A DNA stretch of 64,000 nucleotides, taken from positions 25,963-89,962 of the forward strand of contig JAQWOM010000051.1 in assembly GCA_029245865.1 (NCBI GenBank), read 5' to 3'. The translations under genes were made by a program, and so were the position numbers. This DNA is from Planctomycetota bacterium (GTDB lineage Bacteria; Planctomycetota; B15-G4). A model generated the notes under the pieces. It searched no databases. It had not been told where the DNA came from and saw only the letters and a program-made list of their open reading frames with translations. Positions within the stretch are counted from its first letter, which is position 1. Each line of letters starts with the position of its first letter. Of the stretch, positions 17,444-25,462 are shown piece after piece.

Positions 17444-18897
17444 GAATCCCGCTCACGATCCTCATCGCGAGCTGACTCGAATTCCGCAAGAGGAGTCTTT
17501 TTTCCCGCGGCAGCCTCGCCAAAAAATTCGGCATGCAGCAAAGACAAGATGCGTTGTTTCCCCGACTCCGGAACGGCACAGCTCAAGCCGACATCACCGG
17601 GCCCGTGCGAAATAAGCTCTACGGGCTCGCCGAGGTGCTCCAAGCAAGAAAGCATGCGAGCAGCCACCGTCGGATCTGAAGCAACTCCGTCACCGACAAC
17701 TCCAATGAGCACAACTTCGCGCCTCACCTCAATGCGCTCGATGACACCGCCTTCTTCCTCCTGCATTAACCGTAAAACCCGACGCACCATCGAAACCTGA
17801 TCGTCTTCAATGGTGAAAGACAGTGAAGTCATGCTGCTGGCGACCGCGTCTATGTTGACTCCGGCTCGCCCGAGCTCGCTGAACACTCGCCCAGCAACAC
17901 CCGGTCGATTGACCATTGCAGAACCTTCAACGCGGACAACGGCCACGCCGGTTCGATGTGCAAGGGCCGCTACGGTTGCCGCATCGCCAAGGCGCTGCTC
18001 TACGATGCGCGTTCCAACCGCGTCCACGTTGTGAACAGATCGAAAACTGATCTCTTGCTTCCCGCCTCGCAGAGGCTCAAGGCACCGAGGATGAAGGATG
18101 CGCGCTCCGTAATAACCCAGCTCGCAGGCCTCTGCAAAAGACAGCTCTGGCACCAAGCGCGCACCTGTGAGTAGCTGCGGATCAGCGCTCATAAATCCGG
18201 GAACATCTTTCCACAGCTCAAGCGCATCGGCACCAAGCCCTGCTGCAACAACCCCGGCCGTGTAGTCTGTCCCACCTCGGCCGAAGAGCACAACATCACC
18301 ATCGGTGTTCACTCCGTAGAAGCCGGTCAACACCAAGATTCGGTCGTGCATTTCGTGAAGCAACCCGGCCAGCCCTGATCGACTGGCTTCAACGTCACAA
18401 CCCCCGACCCGGAATGGGCCGTGTGCAACGAGTCCTGCCTCCTCAGATGTCACCGCACGCGCATCCACACCTCCGATGCGAAGTGCCTCTGCCAGCAACG
18501 GGGCGCTTAGACGCTCGCCATGCGCAAGCAGCAAGTCATGCGTTCGTTCCGTGAGTTCACCTGTGAGACGAATCCCAGTGAGCAACCGGTCGACGCCATC
18601 AAGAGCCACGCGTAATCCGAGCAACACACCATGAGCGCCTGGCCGGCCGGCAACCAATTGCACATGCCGCGAATGCAGTTGATCCACGAGCGCCCGGGTC
18701 ATCTCTGCCCCCGAACGCGGATCGAGTGCATCGACTGCAGCTGCTTCCAGCGTATCTGTCACACCCTTGACTGCGGACACGACGACAAGCAACCGCTCGC
18801 CGCGTCGCCTGCGAGTCGCCAGCGCCTGAACGACTGCGTCCAAGTCTGACGGCCCATCCAAAAGGGCGCCTCCGACCTTGACGACCGTGAGAGTCAT
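17440..18897 (-). CDS. lysC: Aspartate kinase with ACT domains
   Basis: A 485-residue enzyme for ATP-dependent phosphorylation of aspartate, the first step of the aspartate family. The N-terminal kinase signature is VVKVGGALLDG with VVVSAVKGVTDTLEAA, and the active-site block is GRGGTDYTAGVVAAGLGADALELWKDVPG near 225-255. The C-terminal ~150 residues hold ACT-like folds (VRVEGSAMVNRPGVAGRVFSELGRAGVNIDAV, then EVVLIGVVGDGV), suggesting end-product feedback by lysine or threonine. It overlaps both neighbours by 4 bp. Confidence 0.96.
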   Translation of the reverse strand: MTLTVVKVGGALLDGPSDLDAVVQALATRRRRGERLLVVVSAVKGVTDTLEAAAVDALDPRSGAEMTRALVDQLHSRHVQLVAGRPGAHGVLLGLRVALDGVDRLLTGIRLTGELTERTHDLLLAHGERLSAPLLAEALRIGGVDARAVTSEEAGLVAHGPFRVGGCDVEASRSGLAGLLHEMHDRILVLTGFYGVNTDGDVVLFGRGGTDYTAGVVAAGLGADALELWKDVPGFMSADPQLLTGARLVPELSFAEACELGYYGARILHPRCLEPLRGGKQEISFRSVHNVDAVGTRIVEQRLGDAATVAALAHRTGVAVVRVEGSAMVNRPGVAGRVFSELGRAGVNIDAVASSMTSLSFTIEDDQVSMVRRVLRLMQEEEGGVIERIEVRREVVLIGVVGDGVASDPTVAARMLSCLEHLGEPVELISHGPGDVGLSCAVPESGKQRILSLLHAEFFGEAAAGKKTPLAEFESARDEDRERDS

Positions 18898-19922
18898 CCC
18901 GCGCGGCCGACCAGTTCCCGCTCGAGAGCAACCTCTCCTGCAGGAATCATGCGCGTCAACCAGGGCTCCAGTGGATCTTCGCCGGGACGTCGCTTCAGTT
19001 GTGAAAGCACTCGCGACACCTTCTCACGTCCGTTTGGCCCGAGCGCATCCAGTGGTGGCCGGCATCCCCCCAGATCAAGCCCCAGTGCGAGCATGGCCGC
19101 TTTCAGTGGCACAGGGTTCCTGACGCGCTGCGGAACAGCGCGCGGCTCTCCGCCGACATCGAGCAGTTCAGATGTTGTAAAGCTCATCAGGTCGAACAAA
19201 GGCTCAATGGACTCTTTGAGAAGACTCGTCTTGCCTCCCTCGCCTGCCCGCCCATGGTTGACCAGTTCGCGGAAGACAGCGGGCACAAGATTGGAAGTCA
19301 CGCTGCATACGCCATGCGCACGAATTGCCGGATCCACAAGAGCATCCCGCGCCTGACAGTCATCACCACACAGAAGAACGAACTCGTCTCCACACAGCTC
19401 GCGCACACGCAACATGCGAGCCAGTCGGCCGGTCGCATCCTTGACACCCACCACATTAGGATAGCTCTCGGCAAGCCGAGCGAGGTCGTCGGGCAGCAGT
19501 TCGGTTCCCGTGCGCCCAGGAACGGCGTAGGGGAAAAGTCGAGCGTCAGGCAAGGCCTCGGCAACCGGCCCATGCCAGGACGTTCGCAACGCCGCGCTCG
19601 AAGCTCCACTGTATGGACAGTCCACTAGCAGCAAATTTTGCACACCAAGCATCAGTGCAGCCTCGCCACGCGAGATCATGTCGTCGAGGCAGCCGGTGCC
19701 AAGGCCGAACATAATCTGCTGAGGTTCCGCGACCTCAAGTGCCGCACTCAGCAGCTCAAGCCGCTCAGCATTGCTGAGTGCACCCCCCTCCCCGGTCGTC
19801 CCACCCAGAAGGACTTGGTCGACACCCGCATCGAGCTGAAACCGAACCAGTTCACCCAAGAGTTCAAGGTCTAGCGCTTGCGCACTTCCTTTGAACGGCG
19901 TGACCAGAGCCGTCACCAACAT
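18894..19922 (-). CDS. dapA: 4-hydroxy-tetrahydrodipicolinate synthase family protein
   Basis: A 342-residue TIM-barrel lyase of the DapA/NAL family, condensing pyruvate with aspartate semialdehyde. It shows GGTTGEGGALSNAERLELL (pyruvate-binding TT), YAVPGRTGTELL (catalytic Tyr, usually YNVPGRTG) and VVGVKDATG (Schiff-base Lys, usually GIKEATG). ATG 19922 is chosen because a GGAGG-type site lies ~8 nt upstream. ATG 19928 is adjacent to it, and a longer start at 19979 adds a non-conserved leader. At ~342 residues it is longer than the usual ~290, with a C-terminal extension. It heads the coupled dapA-lysC-asd operon, which supports the DapA role over other NAL-family aldolases. Confidence 0.92.
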   Translation of the reverse strand: MLVTALVTPFKGSAQALDLELLGELVRFQLDAGVDQVLLGGTTGEGGALSNAERLELLSAALEVAEPQQIMFGLGTGCLDDMISRGEAALMLGVQNLLLVDCPYSGASSAALRTSWHGPVAEALPDARLFPYAVPGRTGTELLPDDLARLAESYPNVVGVKDATGRLARMLRVRELCGDEFVLLCGDDCQARDALVDPAIRAHGVCSVTSNLVPAVFRELVNHGRAGEGGKTSLLKESIEPLFDLMSFTTSELLDVGGEPRAVPQRVRNPVPLKAAMLALGLDLGGCRPPLDALGPNGREKVSRVLSQLKRRPGEDPLEPWLTRMIPAGEVALERELVGRAG

Positions 19923-20116
19923 GACCATCTCCTCCCTTGAGCGTCGAAAGCCCGTGGAGACCGCCAACTCATGCGCCACAGACCGCTGATCTCATCGCAA
20001 CTTTTTTCAGTTTAGGCCCGCCGCGAGGAGGATTGAAGAACCGAACCGCAAGACACTCAGACGGCTCTCGGCTTCGGGTGCTATCGTCCTCTCAACTTTT
20101 CTCTGGAGCCGATCCC

Positions 20117-20503
20117 ATGGCGTCTCACCCTCATTTCGATGATGGCGGAACCCTCGAATGGTCCACACGCTGGGCTGACGCGCTAGCTGCCGCAAAGCCT
20201 GCGAATAAGCGAATCTTCATCGAATTCGGGCGCGAACTCTGAGGCCAATGCCGGACCCTCGTGCAGGGTCTCATGCCACAGCCCGAAATAGCCGAGATAC
20301 TGAAAGAGCACTTCGTCGGCCTGGCCTCCGATTGCGATGCACCGGAGCCCGAGGTCGTTGACCTGATCTCGACCCATCTCGCAGACGGCATGATGCTGCC
20401 GTTTGTGCTCATCACCGATGCAGACGGCGCTTTCCTGACCGGTTGGCATGGTTCTGTCAGCCCGGAAACAATGAAAGACACTCTGAGCGGAATTCTGCCT
20501 TGA
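20117..20503 (+). CDS. Selenocysteine-containing thioredoxin-like protein (UxxC motif)
   Basis: The frame starts at ATG 20117 behind GGAG (20105-20108), passes an in-frame TGA at 20240-20242 and ends at 20503, giving 128 residues with Sec42. Around the UGA the protein reads IFIEFGREL, U, GQCRTLVQGLMPQPEIAEIL. That is a thioredoxin-fold beta-strand followed by U-G-Q-C in place of C-x-x-C at the start of helix 1. The rest fits the fold: VGLASDCDAPEPEVVDLI, MMLPFVLITDADGAFLTGW (cis-Pro region). A short N-terminal helix precedes it and there is no signal peptide, so it should act in the cytoplasm as a thiol/selenol oxidoreductase. The hairpin after the UGA fits a SECIS. It lies 194 bp upstream-divergent from dapA and is followed by strong hairpins including a terminator. 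Confidence 0.9.
20253..20271 (+). promoter_or_regulatory. Candidate bacterial SECIS hairpin of the selenothioredoxin-like gene
   Basis: A stem of six Watson-Crick pairs plus a G-U pair (GGACCCT 20253-20259 with AGGGTCT 20265-20271) closes the 5-nt loop CGTGC. It begins 10 nt after the UGA, with 17 nt from UGA to loop, inside the accepted bacterial SECIS range. The loop begins with CGUG, the same four bases as the loop of the selenoperoxiredoxin element at 587-590. Confidence 0.72.
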
Positions 20504-20526
20504 AGAGGGCTAAGAATGTTCCGGAA

Positions 20527-20630
20527 TCCCCCCCAAAATGACGAAGAGGGGGTAAACTTCGGAGGTCAGGCGGTGCCCAAAACATGATCACAAAAATGGG
20601 CACACCCTTGAGGGGCGGAGGCCCCCCTAT
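20527..20630 (+). other. Hairpin-rich intergenic segment, possible structured leader RNA
   Basis: Between the selenothioredoxin stop and the terminator hairpin there are three further stems. C-tract 20528-20534 can pair with the G-tract at 20548-20552. GTGCCCA (20573-20579) pairs with TGGGCAC (20597-20603) around a 17-nt A-rich loop. GGGGC (20612-20616) pairs with GCCCC (20621-20625) around a GGAG loop. I do not recognise a known riboswitch class. It could be the 5' leader of the S8 protease gene or simply the 3' region of the preceding gene. Confidence 0.4.
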
Positions 20631-20662
20631 GACCCGGGATTTCGCGGATCCCGGGTCCTTTT
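20631..20662 (+). terminator. Rho-independent terminator or attenuator
   Basis: A perfect 10-bp GC-rich stem (GACCCGGGAT 20631-20640 with ATCCCGGGTC 20648-20657) and a 7-nt loop, followed by CTTTT. It lies 128 bp after the selenothioredoxin stop and 48 bp before the likely start of the S8 protease. It may end the former's transcript or act as an attenuator in the latter's leader. Confidence 0.75.
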
Positions 20663-20709
20663 ACTTCGGCTGCAATCTGGCAGTGAGCCGTAGAAGTGCT
20701 CACAGAAAC

Positions 20710-23190
20710 ATGCTTGTGAATCGCTCATTCTCTGCGGCTCTTTTTCGCGCAGTAGCCTGCGCGCTGTTCGCCATGGTTTGCGCCAGCGGTGTGTTCGCGA
20801 CCGCGGTTGCGAACGGAAGCTGGACCACCACTCACGACGATGTGTTGGACCCTGCGCTACGTGAGGCAATCGCGAGCGCTGACGATCGTGAAAAAATCGC
20901 CGCCTATCTCGTCATGGCTGACCAGTTGTCGGGGGGAGAGCTCGAACGCCGGGCGAGGGCCTCCTCTGCTGGGTTGATCGATGGCCCGGGGAAAGCGACA
21001 TCGCCTGCATCAGTTGCCCGCACGCGTCGGCGACTTGTGGCCGAGATGCTGAAAGCACACGCGCAGTCCACACAGCGCCCCCTACGTAGCCTGCTGGCTG
21101 CAGCGCAAAAATCCGGACAGGCCGAGTTGATCGATGTCCTCTGGATGGGCAATGCACTCTTCTTTCGAGCCGAGCCCGCAGTGCTGCAACGATTGTCTGA
21201 AATGCCCGGCGTGAATCGCATCTGCCTGATGCCCGAAACACCCGCCTCTCGTGCTCAAGACGCGCAACCAGCGCTGCCTTCCCCTCCAGGCCTCGGGACT
21301 TACCCTTTCCTCGATAACTTTGAGTCCGGTGCACTCTTGCCGCACTGGACCGTTGCCGCATCGGGAGACGGGTATGCAGCTGTCACCGACTTGCATGACC
21401 CCGCCGGGGATTGGCACGTCGTGATGGGCACCAACACCAACTCCGTGGACTCCGTCGCCAGCCTCACGGTCGAACTGGATCTTGTAGGCGAAAAGGATGT
21501 TGGCATCCGCTTTCGACACAAAGAATTCGGTGATGAGGATCATCCGGAAGATGGCGTCTTCGTCAGCGCCGACGGCCTCGCCTGGCACAAGGTCTACTCG
21601 CTGGAAGACGCGAGCGCGGAGTACTCCTGGGAGTGGGTCTCTCTCGACTCAATGCTTTCGGGGTTTGGAATCAGCTACACCAACAACTTCCTGGTCCGGT
21701 TTCAGTGGCGTGACAACTTCAATATTCCATCCGATGGATTCGCATTTGATGACATCGAGATTGCTCCGGGCGTAGGCATTCAGCCGCCACCGGACATCGA
21801 GCCGCACATCGTCGCCTTGCAAGCACCTTCTCTCTGGGACAAGGGCTTTGAAGGCTCGGGCATCCTCATCGGCAACATCGACTCCGGTGCCGATTGGCAA
21901 CATCCCGATCTCATCGAGCGTGTCTGGACGAACCCCGGTGAAATCCCTGGGAACAACATCGACGATGACGCCAATGGATTCATCGATGACCTCCATGGCT
22001 GGGACTTCAAGTCCAACAGTTCGAATGTCTCCTCAACAGACCCGCACGGAACCCAGGCTGCCGGCCTCATGGTGGGAGACGGCACCCAGGGCCGCATCAC
22101 AGGAATGGCGCCCGCTGCCAGCATGGCCATCTGTGAAGTCTCCAATGAGGCGCACTACTGGCAAGCACAGCAGTACTTGCTGAGCATCGGCGTCGATGTC
22201 GTGAGCAGCAGCTACAGCTACAAGTGGCCCGACCGACCGGACTACCACATGTTCCGACAACTCTGTGATGTCGAACTGGCTGCTGGAATCATCCATGCGA
22301 ATTCCATTGGCAATCAGGGCGTGCTCACGAGCACACATCCGACACCGTTCAACATCTCTACGCCGGGCAATTGCCCCTCACCCTTTGCACATCCCGACCT
22401 CGCGAGTGGTGGACGCTCGTCGGTGATGGCTTGCGGCGGCATTCAGTTGCCAGACGACAGCCTCTACAACCCTTCTGGACGTGGCCCTTCTGCATGGGAA
22501 GACATCTCGTCCTTCGACGCATCTTTCCCACACGCTCAGCTACCTGAATACTGGGATTACGAAGTCGGTGGATTCGGCGGCGGACTTCCTGGGCTTATCA
22601 AGCCAGATGTCGTCACTTACACAAACTCGGTCATGACCACCAACCTCAATGGTGGCTACTCTCTCTTCAGCGGGACTTCAGCTGCAACCCCTCAATTGGC
22701 TGGAGCGATGGCTCTGCTCCTCGACGTGCAACCTGCAGCACAGCCTCGCCATATCGCCGCTGCACTGGAACTGAGTGCCGTGGACCTCGGCGACCCAGGA
22801 AAAGACAACCTCTTTGGATCAGGCAAGATCCAGATCTTCGACGCTGCACGCAGGCTCAAGGTGCTTGCGCGCTTTTCGCCACAAGTCGCCAGCCCTGGAG
22901 AGGCCTTTGCACTGGAAGTCTTCGGTGCACCCAACGACATCGTTTATGGATTCTTTCAGAGTTCCCTCGTCACCAACACTGGTGAACTGAATCTGCCTCT
23001 TCCCCTCTTTTTCCTTGGCATGCGCTTGCTCGATTCCGAGGGCGCTGCCTCCTGGAATCTCAGCGTTCCACAAGACCCTGCATTGATCGGCCTCACCGTC
23101 TGGTTTCAGGCCGCCAGTGAGGCACAAGATGGCTCCTGGGGTGGCGGACCGTTCCTTTCGGTGCCCGATTCGCTGACGGTCACCCCCTAG
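20710..23190 (+). CDS. Secreted subtilisin-like serine protease (peptidase S8)
   Basis: An 826-residue exported protease. The signal peptide is LFRAVACALFAMVCASGVFATAVA. A prodomain-like region (AAYLVMADQLSGGEL ..., ~45-190) is followed by a beta-sandwich (~195-355), then the S8 domain with Asp391 (IGNIDSGADWQHPDL), His446 (DPHGTQAAGL), oxyanion Asn (ANSIGNQGV) and Ser657 (SGTSAATPQLAGA). A C-terminal beta domain of ~140 residues ends in LSVPDSLTVTP. The catalytic triad is intact. An in-frame ATG at 20584 exists, but the strong terminator hairpin at 20631-20662 would then lie inside the gene, so ATG 20710 is preferred. Confidence 0.93.
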   Translation: MLVNRSFSAALFRAVACALFAMVCASGVFATAVANGSWTTTHDDVLDPALREAIASADDREKIAAYLVMADQLSGGELERRARASSAGLIDGPGKATSPASVARTRRRLVAEMLKAHAQSTQRPLRSLLAAAQKSGQAELIDVLWMGNALFFRAEPAVLQRLSEMPGVNRICLMPETPASRAQDAQPALPSPPGLGTYPFLDNFESGALLPHWTVAASGDGYAAVTDLHDPAGDWHVVMGTNTNSVDSVASLTVELDLVGEKDVGIRFRHKEFGDEDHPEDGVFVSADGLAWHKVYSLEDASAEYSWEWVSLDSMLSGFGISYTNNFLVRFQWRDNFNIPSDGFAFDDIEIAPGVGIQPPPDIEPHIVALQAPSLWDKGFEGSGILIGNIDSGADWQHPDLIERVWTNPGEIPGNNIDDDANGFIDDLHGWDFKSNSSNVSSTDPHGTQAAGLMVGDGTQGRITGMAPAASMAICEVSNEAHYWQAQQYLLSIGVDVVSSSYSYKWPDRPDYHMFRQLCDVELAAGIIHANSIGNQGVLTSTHPTPFNISTPGNCPSPFAHPDLASGGRSSVMACGGIQLPDDSLYNPSGRGPSAWEDISSFDASFPHAQLPEYWDYEVGGFGGGLPGLIKPDVVTYTNSVMTTNLNGGYSLFSGTSAATPQLAGAMALLLDVQPAAQPRHIAAALELSAVDLGDPGKDNLFGSGKIQIFDAARRLKVLARFSPQVASPGEAFALEVFGAPNDIVYGFFQSSLVTNTGELNLPLPLFFLGMRLLDSEGAASWNLSVPQDPALIGLTVWFQAASEAQDGSWGGGPFLSVPDSLTVTP

Positions 23191-23210
23191 CGGGAAGAGC
23201 AGCCGGCGCC

Positions 23211-23230
23211 GAGGCTCGAGATCGAGCCTC
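23211..23230 (+). terminator. Hairpin after the S8 protease gene
   Basis: Eight-base arms GAGGCTCG (23211-23218) and CGAGCCTC (23223-23230) around AGAT, 20 bp after the stop. There is no T-run, so it may be a 3'-end stabilising stem rather than a full intrinsic terminator. Confidence 0.4.
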
Positions 23231-23339
23231 ATCCGAAGGACGCCAACGAGTGCTCCTCGCTCGTCGGTACCCCTGGCTGAGTGGTAGGGTTCCCCGCGAT
23301 CACATCGCCACCCGTGGCCCGTGAACCCAGGGAAAAAAC

Positions 23340-25430
23340 ATGCCTGCTGCCAAGACTTCAACCAAATCAAAGTCGTCCAAAACTGCGAAGCGAACTGCCG
23401 GCAAGAAAGCTCGGCGTAAAATGAACCCCGAGGACTTACTCGGGCTGCACTTCGTGGGATCACCATCCATCTCACCTGATGGGCAGCGCGTGGTGTTCAC
23501 CGTGAAGACGATTGGCAAGAAGAACGACTATCTGACCAACCTTTGGATGGCAGGAGTCGGCGACAAGCCACGGCGCTTCACAAGCGGCGACAAAGATGGT
23601 TCGCCACGTTGGTCTCCGGATGGGGCACGCATTGCCTTTATCTCTCACAGGAAAAAAGGAAGCGCGCAGATCGCTGTGATCGAATCCGGGGGAGGGGAGG
23701 CGCGAGAACTCACCGAGTTTCCCGAAGGCTCCCTGGGAAGCCCTCAATGGTCACCCGATGGCCAATGGCTCGCCGTGGCTTTCCGCGAAACAGATCCCGA
23801 TTGGAAGCAGTCCGCCTGTGAGGCTCGCAAGGAAACCGGTGAATGCGATCCGCCTCGCGTGCTGGATGACCCCTGGTATCGACTCGATGGCGACGGCTAC
23901 TTCAACGGCCAGCGCTATCGCCTCTACGTCGTCAATGCCAACACAGGCGAACACCGCCTCCTCTACAAACAAACCACCATCGACAGCGCGGCCTTTGACA
24001 TCTCTCCCGACGGCAAAGAGATCGCGCTGGTCACCTCGCGCGACAAGCGTTCCTTCGCCCGAGGGTGGACGACGGAAGTGGTGCGCATCCATGTCGCCAC
24101 TGGCAAGGCCAAGGCCGTGAAAGGCATTCCGCCTGGCTACAAAGACAATCTGCAATGGTCGCCAGACGGTCGTCGCCTCGCTTTCAGCTGGTCCGACAAA
24201 GACGGCAAAAAGCCGGGTCAAAACACCGAACTCTGGGTGGCGGATCTTGCCAAGGGAACAGCCAAGAGCCTGACCGACCGCGAAGATTACTGCCTTCTGG
24301 CCATCACGCTCAGCGATGCTGCCGAAGCAGACTTCGCTTCTGCCTACAGCTGGACACCAGATGGCAAGCGACTGTGGGTTCAGATTGGGTGGCACGGCGA
24401 GACTCACCTGGCAACGATCTCAGCCAAGGGTGGCCCCTTTCGCTTTCACACCAGTGGCAAGCGCCAGCACACACTCGGCAACCTCTCTGCAAATGGATCT
24501 CGCATTGCGTTGATGGTGGGGGATGCCACGACCCTTCCCGAAGTGCACTTCGCAGATGTCCCCAAGAGCGGCACACTAGAAAAAAGTGCCGCACTCACGC
24601 TCCGCAGAGTGAGCAATCTCAATGCCGAACTGCTGGGAAAACTCACTCTCAGCAAGCCGACGTCACGCTGGGTGAAGTCTAGCGACGGGGTCAAAGTACA
24701 AGTGTGGACCATGCTTCCTCCCGGAGCCTCGAAAACCCGCAAACGGCCGACGCTGCTGCAAGTCCACGGCGGACCACATGCGCAGTACGGCTGGGCATTC
24801 TTCCACGAGTTCCAGGTTCTGGCTGCGCAGGGATACGCCGTCGTGTTCAGCAACCCACGCGGCAGCAAGGGCTATGGCGAAGATTTTTGCGATGGAAACT
24901 CGCACTCCTGGGGAGGGCAGGACTGGGCAGACGTAGAAGCCGTTGCAAAGGACATGAGTAAGCAATCCTTCTGCAACACCAAACGCATGGGCATCTCAGG
25001 CGGAAGCTTTGGCGGCTTCATGACTCTCTGGGCCATCGGACACACGAACATGTTTCGTGCAGCTGTCTCGGACCGCTGTGTTGCCAATATGGTCAGCATG
25101 TGGGGCAGCAGCGATGTTTACATCTGGCCAGACACCGAGTTCCCTGGCAACACCTGGGACGACACCAAAGCCCTGTGGGACATGAGTCCTTTGAAGTATC
25201 TGGGGAACGCCCGCACACCCACGCTGGTCATTCACAGCGAGGGCGACCTGCGCTGCAACGTGGCAGAGAGTGAACAAGCGTACTCTGCACTTGCTACGCG
25301 AGGCATTCCGACCCGCTTTGTCCGCTACCCTCGCAGCACGAGTCACGGCATGTCGCGTGCCGGGCCACCAGACATGCGCCTGCACCGACTTCAGCAATAT
25401 CTTGACTGGTGGAAGCGCTGGATGAAGTAG
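23340..25430 (+). CDS. S9-family prolyl oligopeptidase / acylaminoacyl-peptidase-like enzyme
   Basis: A 696-residue peptidase. The N-terminus is Lys-rich (KTSTKSKSSKTAKRTAGKK) with no signal peptide, so it is probably cytoplasmic. Residues ~30-420 form a WD40-like/TolB-type beta-propeller with repeated WSPDG motifs (PRWSPDGARIAFIS, PQWSPDGQWLAVAF, LQWSPDGRRLAFSW). The alpha/beta-hydrolase domain carries HGGPHAQYGW, the nucleophile Ser556 (ISGGSFGGFMTL), Asp636 (HSEGDLRC) and His669 (STSHGMSRAG). It should cleave short peptides, possibly N-acylated ones. All catalytic residues are intact. Confidence 0.94.
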   Translation: MPAAKTSTKSKSSKTAKRTAGKKARRKMNPEDLLGLHFVGSPSISPDGQRVVFTVKTIGKKNDYLTNLWMAGVGDKPRRFTSGDKDGSPRWSPDGARIAFISHRKKGSAQIAVIESGGGEARELTEFPEGSLGSPQWSPDGQWLAVAFRETDPDWKQSACEARKETGECDPPRVLDDPWYRLDGDGYFNGQRYRLYVVNANTGEHRLLYKQTTIDSAAFDISPDGKEIALVTSRDKRSFARGWTTEVVRIHVATGKAKAVKGIPPGYKDNLQWSPDGRRLAFSWSDKDGKKPGQNTELWVADLAKGTAKSLTDREDYCLLAITLSDAAEADFASAYSWTPDGKRLWVQIGWHGETHLATISAKGGPFRFHTSGKRQHTLGNLSANGSRIALMVGDATTLPEVHFADVPKSGTLEKSAALTLRRVSNLNAELLGKLTLSKPTSRWVKSSDGVKVQVWTMLPPGASKTRKRPTLLQVHGGPHAQYGWAFFHEFQVLAAQGYAVVFSNPRGSKGYGEDFCDGNSHSWGGQDWADVEAVAKDMSKQSFCNTKRMGISGGSFGGFMTLWAIGHTNMFRAAVSDRCVANMVSMWGSSDVYIWPDTEFPGNTWDDTKALWDMSPLKYLGNARTPTLVIHSEGDLRCNVAESEQAYSALATRGIPTRFVRYPRSTSHGMSRAGPPDMRLHRLQQYLDWWKRWMK

Positions 25431-25462
25431 TGCGTGGCCGAGCCTGCCAACCGCATCGACTC

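Noticed and set aside
19937..20242. Reading the thioredoxin-like gene as two separate small ORFs (before and after 20242)
   Set aside because: Both parts are in one frame and together make a complete thioredoxin fold with U-x-x-C. The first part alone ends at the active site.
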